Shown piece by piece: positions 58,806-64,000 of a stretch of 64,000 nt of DNA. The notes beneath the pieces were generated by a model. It saw nothing but the letters and a program-made list of their open reading frames with translations, did not search any database and had not been told where the DNA came from. The translations under genes were made by a program, and so were the position numbers. Each line of letters opens with the position of its first letter. Position 1 is the stretch's first letter. Source of the DNA: Eudorina sp. 2006-703-Eu-15 (taxonomy: Eukaryota; Chlorophyta; Chlorophyceae; Chlamydomonadales; Volvocaceae); contig BDSI01000019.1 of the NCBI GenBank assembly GCA_003117195.1, positions 1 through 64,000 on the forward strand, written 5' to 3'.

Positions 58806-59017
58806 ATGGCATCTGTGCTTGGCATCTGTGCTTGGCATCTGTGCTTGGCATCTGTGCTTGGCATCTGTGCTTGGCATCTGTGCTTGGCATCTGTGCTTGG
58901 CATCTGCGCTTGGCATCTGTGCTTGGCATCTGTGCTTCGCATCTGTGCTTCGCATCTGTGCTTGGCATCTGTGCTTGGCATCTGTGCTTGGCATATGTGC
59001 TTCACATCTGTGCTTCA
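58806..59017. repeat. 13-bp minisatellite, about 16-17 units
   Basis: Unit GGCATCTGTGCTT, with variants (TTCGCATC, TGCGCTT, ATATGTG). Because 13 is not a multiple of 3 and no unit frame contains a stop, long frames appear on both strands. They are not called as genes. Confidence 0.9.
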
Positions 59018-60060
59018 CACATGCACCGCATTTAACGCTACCAGCCAAGAGCCGTGTCGAAGCAGCGGGAAATAATTATTTAGCAGTATGCACGGGCCAT
59101 AGCCATTACAGGTGCGAGCTGCAGCATTAGACCACGATGGGGTCACAAGGAACATGAATGATCGACACCCCGGCTTTAGGATGGATATCACGTAATTATA
59201 CTTGCGAAGGCGTTTGCAGCCATCACTTACTATCAATAAACGGGACCAGAAGGGGCCGAGTAGTCGAACCCTACATCGACACCATCGGAGGGGACGCACA
59301 TCTAGCACATCTATCTGGCACATCACTTGCAAATTAACAGCCTATCTCGTTACGTAGGTGGGCGGAGCCCATGCAGCTCAACGCAGCAAAATTCTTGATC
59401 GATCACTGATTAACAGATGATTTATAGGTGGACCGAATCATAAGCACTCGGTTAACTCGGTACATGCCGGCGGTGACAAATCACTCGTGAGCTCCCACCC
59501 TCCACTGCATTAAGCAGCCGAGTCTTTCGGAAGGAACAAACTTCGAATTCACTATCACGCAAATGCTCACACTGAGCTTCTGACACTACCATGGCTGCGA
59601 TGACACCGCGTTTACGAGCGAGGGCCGATGATCAATAGGATTTGAATGAAGAAAGAATGGAATGGACCAACACGGACAGCTCGACAGATGTGTTTGTGCA
59701 CTCACTCAGCGCGCGACACCATGCCCAACACGCATTAGGAATGCACACACACGGCGTCCTATTTGGAAGCATGCCGTTCGGCCAACGGTAAATGCTCTGT
59801 GCTCCTATCCACACAGCATATCTCACAATGCCAATCACGAAGGCACACTCTCAAGGGTTGATATCATTTATGTCTCTTCCCACACGGGTCTCACACGCAA
59901 CATGCACAAGACGCACGCAAGGCAACAGATGGACTAGGCGACGGATGGACTACTACTATTTTGAAGATGAATGCGTGTGTATAGTGTGTACGTAAGAACA
60001 GAAAAACCACACAACACATATTATTAACACGTACCACGCTCGTCCCACGTACTGAGAGCA

Positions 60061-63000
60061 CTAAAACAGACCACCAAGCCTGCCAGTGCCCGAGCTGTTC
60101 GGCGCAACCCGTCCAGCAGCGCTGAAGCGGCTTCGCAGCAGCCGGCGCCTCACCACCCAGACCACGCCAAGCGCGCAAAGAACCAGCATGTTGCCAACAG
60201 CCACGGCGGCGAACGAATGCCTCGCGCCGCTGCCCTGGTAAGAAGCGTCGGCAGCCACAGAGTTAGCTCCCCGCAGGCTCAACTTGCCCCGAGCTGCCCG
60301 GATGGTAGCATGCGGCTCGTCCACCGAGCTCACCACCGCCGCCATACCCTCGTCCGTGTACTCAGTTGAAACGGCAAGGTCGTCGTCGTCGCGCGTTAGC
60401 TCCTCCCACGACACCCCCAAGTGTGTAGCAGCCAGTCGCCGGCCTGACTCTCGCGCTGCCGTGATCTCATCGTCGGTCGCGTCGAGAAGCAGCTGCAGCT
60501 CAAACGGCAGCAGAGGCTTGACACTGCCCACGGGCGCTACGGTGCGGCGCAGGCCCATAGACAGGGCGCTGGAGTTATCTCGTAGGAGTCCCATGAGGCG
60601 GCTGGCAAGGTCCAGTGCGGTTGGTGGGGAGGTCATGGGGCCGATTGGTGATGACACGGTGGACGAGAAGGTTGCGGTGGTGGCGGCGCTGACATCATCC
60701 TCGGTGCCATCCAGCTGCGGATCTTGATTGGAAGCAGAGCTGGGCGGTAACTCATCCTTGATGACCAGCTCCAGCTCCTGCATGGAGATACATGCAGCAG
60801 GCCGATCAGCATGACAGTCCTGTCATCAAAAACACGCGGAGCACTCGGCAGAAAGACGATGAATGGTGTCGTTAAATCACTGGTCGCATACGGCCTGGGC
60901 GACTAGCTTGACATCGTCGACCGGTACTGTAAAAGCTAGGCAGAATGTAGCACAGCTACGTGTGCATGCACACGCACGTGTTCCAGACCAGACGTACGGT
61001 CTCCAGCATGAACGACCATCCAGTGGGAGTTACAATTAGCGAGGTCCTATGTCTAACACTCTTATCGACCACAGAAATGGTCGGGAGCTTAAAATGACTA
61101 GTTGCTCAGATTGAGCTCGACGGATGGTGAACAAGGAATCTTTCCACGCTGTATCGGTAGATAAGTTACGATTGGTACTTGGTGGTAAGGTTCCTGTAAA
61201 TAAATATACCGACTTAACACTCCTGTGACCCACCAGCGAGCGAAGCATCGGCTTGTACACAACTCCGACTGCCTCCAGGGCATCGCTGCCCGGGTGCAGC
61301 GACAGCGCCGTCCGCAGCAGAGCCGATAGTTCCGGGCCGAGGGTGTCCCGCACGTTCACACGCATGCTACCGCCCGCTGCCAGGGCCTTGTTGTTGTCGT
61401 ACGCAATGTCCGCGAATTTGTCCGCGATGACGTCCTCAAGCACGTCTTCGACGGTCGCAGAGGAACTCGCAGTCGCCTCTGCAATGTCACGGTATTCAGT
61501 TGTGGAGAGAGTTCGCCGTCTGCCCGCTGGAGCCGCGCGCGCGGCCGCCGCTGCCACCGGAACTGGACCCAGCAGCACAGAAAGTGTAACGATCGTCTGT
61601 GGAAGTGGCGAAACCGGAAGGGACGGGACGGCGATAGAATGTTAAAATACGGGGAGGGGGTGCCAAGCGTGAATTATCATATTTCACCTTGCTGTAGGTA
61701 TTTGCGTGCTGTCACACTACACGGTCACAATCACAGGTATCATAAACAATCTATCAATGCTAAAAAAGTTGAAGACCGATCTGGTACGAATGTATCACGG
61801 AGTTTGTTTTGACGCTGCATGTCATTCGGTAGGCACTCAGTCATAATGCCTCGGTGCGACATGGTAAGCGCGCTGTTGCTGGTAAATAAACGACATTTCG
61901 TTGCAACAAATGTGAGTTATGTGAGCATGCAGATATATTCGTCCAGCCGCTTCTCTGCGCGAAGCTGCACGCATGGAATCACGCACCCTGTTCAGCGGCT
62001 GCATTACACCCATGGCGAAACGGAAGGTCGTGGCGGTGGGGGCGATGTTTCCAGCCAGGTCGCGCACGCCGGCAACCTGTATGGCACAGAGGGACGGATC
62101 GATGCCGTTACCGTTAGATAATCAGTGCTTCACTCGAGCAAACTTGTTTGTTTTACGTAGGGCAGGTAGCTATAGGGCATGCAACGCCATTCTTCTTGCT
62201 TGTTGGTGTTTTGTTATTTGAGTCTAGGGCAAGGGAGGCGTCCTACAGCGAAGGTCGGATCGAGGGCGGAGGCGCAGGGTGCGCCGAGCTACTTACTTCA
62301 ATCTATCTGTGCATCACAATTATCAGAAAAACGACCTACCTGCACCGCTACAGTGCGATTGTTCTGGAACGCCTCCGCCGGGAAGGCCAGTGGGTTCCAT
62401 GAGAAGGTGATTCGGCGGCCATCGCAGGATGGTAGCAGTGAACCTGTGTACACCCAAACACCGACGACATCAATTACTAATCCTAGTAGGAGCGCACCGC
62501 TGCCGGCATGTAGACCGACTGCGCGTTCTACTTGTTGAGCGTCAATTATTATGGATGAGGAAAATTAGAAGGAATAGAGCACGGGTAGCCGTTAAAAGCC
62601 ACGGAAATACAGACATGGTAGAAAAAACGGAAAATCAAAGAACATGGTGAACCTTGCAATAAATCCATGCATACTGACATGCTGTCGCTGTGTATCCAGT
62701 AATTAATGGTGTGTCATACAGATTCGGTCATTAACCGCGGTAGCCATGCATGCACACCACAGCTGTGATTCCCGCTTGCGGACGTTGCATGCCCTCGGAA
62801 GGTTCTCCCCGGGTCTGTACCGCTGGGGCCAGCGGTACAGCAACGAACTATCCTTTTCTGACGAAAGCAACGAAGTTTAAGACACACGCTTGGTTTTCCA
62901 ACGTGCACATGAAATGACTTTGTCTCAAGTGACAAAGGACTCGGCCACCGACAACCGTTGGCACTGCGGCTGCCGCTGTAACGGTTGTAACAGCAGGAGG

Positions 63001-63984
63001 CCGGCGGACGGATCCCACGACACTCACCGGCAGGCAGGGTCAACGAGATGTCGGTAACGGTGTTTGTGACAGTGGCGCTGACCGTAAACTGCAATGGCTC
63101 GCGGCAGTCGATGACTTCGTTGTACTGCACTACCAATGCATCACCTGCTCACATTTGCGTGGATAGAAGATTTAAATAGGAGGGTCAATGAATGTCACTC
63201 CCGACTCTTGATATTGAATACAGTTATTTACGATGAAACTATTGAACTGCGTCCGCGATAGTACATCATCGCTTCGAGTTGAGTGCGTTTACGAAACCCT
63301 GATGTAACCCTGATGAATCCGTGTGTATATCGCACACGTACAGCCCGACCACAGGGAGGGCTAATAACTGGGCTTATACGTTTTTTGCCATCAGGACATA
63401 TAACCTGCATGCATATACATACCATTAACAGATATATAAACGAGTATAGTTTGACAAGCTGGATCGCAAGTCAGCCTTAAGCAAGCTGGCCTGAAATCAC
63501 GGGAGGGATCCCGCCGTGATCTTCGCGCGGCTAACAGTGACACTGTCTAATCGCCCCCATCCGGGCAAATTTAAACACATACACACCTGGCACGTATACC
63601 ATGTCCGGGAACAGCAATGGCAACGGTGGGCTGCGATCCAGTCTCAGTCGCACCGCTGTGCCCTCGAAGCGAGCATTCATACCGCCTGGTGCGGCAAGCA
63701 AGAGTAGAGGGTAGAAATGAGTACCACCTTATCAATTTGGCTGGTAATAATCGTTGTATGATGGACATGCGAATCGCGGTACATGTAGGTTCTAGGGCAT
63801 CGAGGTGCACCGACATAAATGTATGATGGGTGTACAGGTAAATGTATGGAGCTGGCATGCATACACACGCTAACTTACAAAGCGCTCAGCAGACAGAGCG
63901 ATTCGATGGACGTAGATTCGATGGACGTAGATTAACCTACCTGCAGTGGCCGCGTCGCAGTACGTCACGAAGCGAATCAAGTAC
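60061..63984 (-). CDS. Gene F: extracellular protein with C-terminal membrane anchor, 5' end outside the window
   Basis: Exons (high to low): 63984-63941, 63685-63587, 63144-63028, 62443-62340, 62076-62008, 61596-61234, 60777-60061, about 503 residues in the window, all joining in phase with GT-AG borders, stop TAG. The first five exons read as beta-sandwich-like ectodomain (LQFTVSATVTNTVTDISLTL, AGVRDLAGNIAPTATTFRFA; the latter resembles the end of bacterial-type Ig-like repeats). Then comes an Ala/Ser/Asp-rich spacer with a basic RRR patch, a 238-residue last exon, and a single hydrophobic helix (FAAVAVGNMLVLCALGVVWV) followed by RRRLLRSR, so the C-terminus is cytosolic. Probably a type I surface or matrix receptor-like protein. 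Specific family not recognised. The signal peptide must lie beyond the right edge. Same strand and similar anchor as gene G. Confidence 0.72.
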
Positions 63985-64000
63985 CTGCGACACAAAGTGA

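Larger units (their letters stand above)
56961..60060. other. Intergenic between genes G and F, element debris
   Basis: No supported host gene. Holds a dispersed element fragment (57355-57520), broken minus frames with retroelement flavour (57842-57579 and 57670-57233), a hairpin (58077-58187) and a 13-bp minisatellite (58806-59017). Upstream exons of gene G would have to lie here but none could be recognised. Confidence 0.5.

Noticed and set aside
58733..59048. Overlapping open frames of 67-159 residues on both strands over the minisatellite
   Set aside because: A stop-free 13-bp unit opens frames automatically. No start, splice or codon support.
1..64000. CRISPR arrays, operons, prokaryotic signals
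   Set aside because: No regularly spaced repeats with unique spacers. Gene structure is clearly eukaryotic with many introns.

Overview
The window looks like nuclear DNA of a green alga, most likely a volvocine (Volvox/Chlamydomonas-type). The evidence is genes split into many short exons with GT-AG introns, long Ser-Pro-rich extracellular proteins of the algal cell-wall type, type I membrane ectodomain proteins, and a dense mix of nuclear transposable elements (Ty3 with chromodomain, hAT, LINE, SINE, MITE and a miniature LTR element). The species call is inference. All exon models were made by hand from splice signals, reading phase and alignment of paralogous copies inside the window. Edges may be off by 1-2 bases.

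Layout. 1-2.2 kb: decayed retroelement with RNase H and CCHC motifs (minus). 2.2-4.3 kb: relic (copy A, plus) of the gene family described next, with a miniature LTR element beside it. 5.14-9.76 kb: Ty3-type element with near-identical LTRs. 9.8-13.2 kb: repeat-rich intergenic DNA. 13.2-43.2 kb: the core of the window, two consecutive units, each a divergent pair of related 15-exon genes for secreted cysteine-rich proteins of about 350 residues: D (minus, 13175-18870) with B (plus, 19381-25697), then E (minus, 29148-35477, broken by a stop codon) with C (plus, 35974-43220). I do not recognise the family. 45.2-57.0 kb: a proline-rich membrane-anchored extracellular protein gene (G, minus) cut in two by an 8.4-kb hAT transposon with perfect target-site duplication and a recognisable nine-exon transposase gene. 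57-60 kb: intergenic with a hairpin and a 13-bp minisatellite. 60.1-64 kb: 3' part of another extracellular protein with a C-terminal membrane anchor (F, minus), running off the window.

How the parts relate. B and C form one subfamily, D and E another. All have a signal-peptide exon, the same 15-exon plan with the same intron phases, and 18 alignable cysteines, so they descend from one gene. Each pair shares an intergenic stretch of about 500 bp carrying the same short dyad, which suggests a bidirectional promoter duplicated together with the genes. Together with F and G, most recognisable host genes here encode secreted or surface proteins, which suggests an extracellular-matrix or surface-protein neighbourhood (inference).

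The most interesting items are the duplicated divergent pair of an unrecognised Cys-rich secreted family with its conserved promoter dyad, and the hAT insertion that splits gene G.
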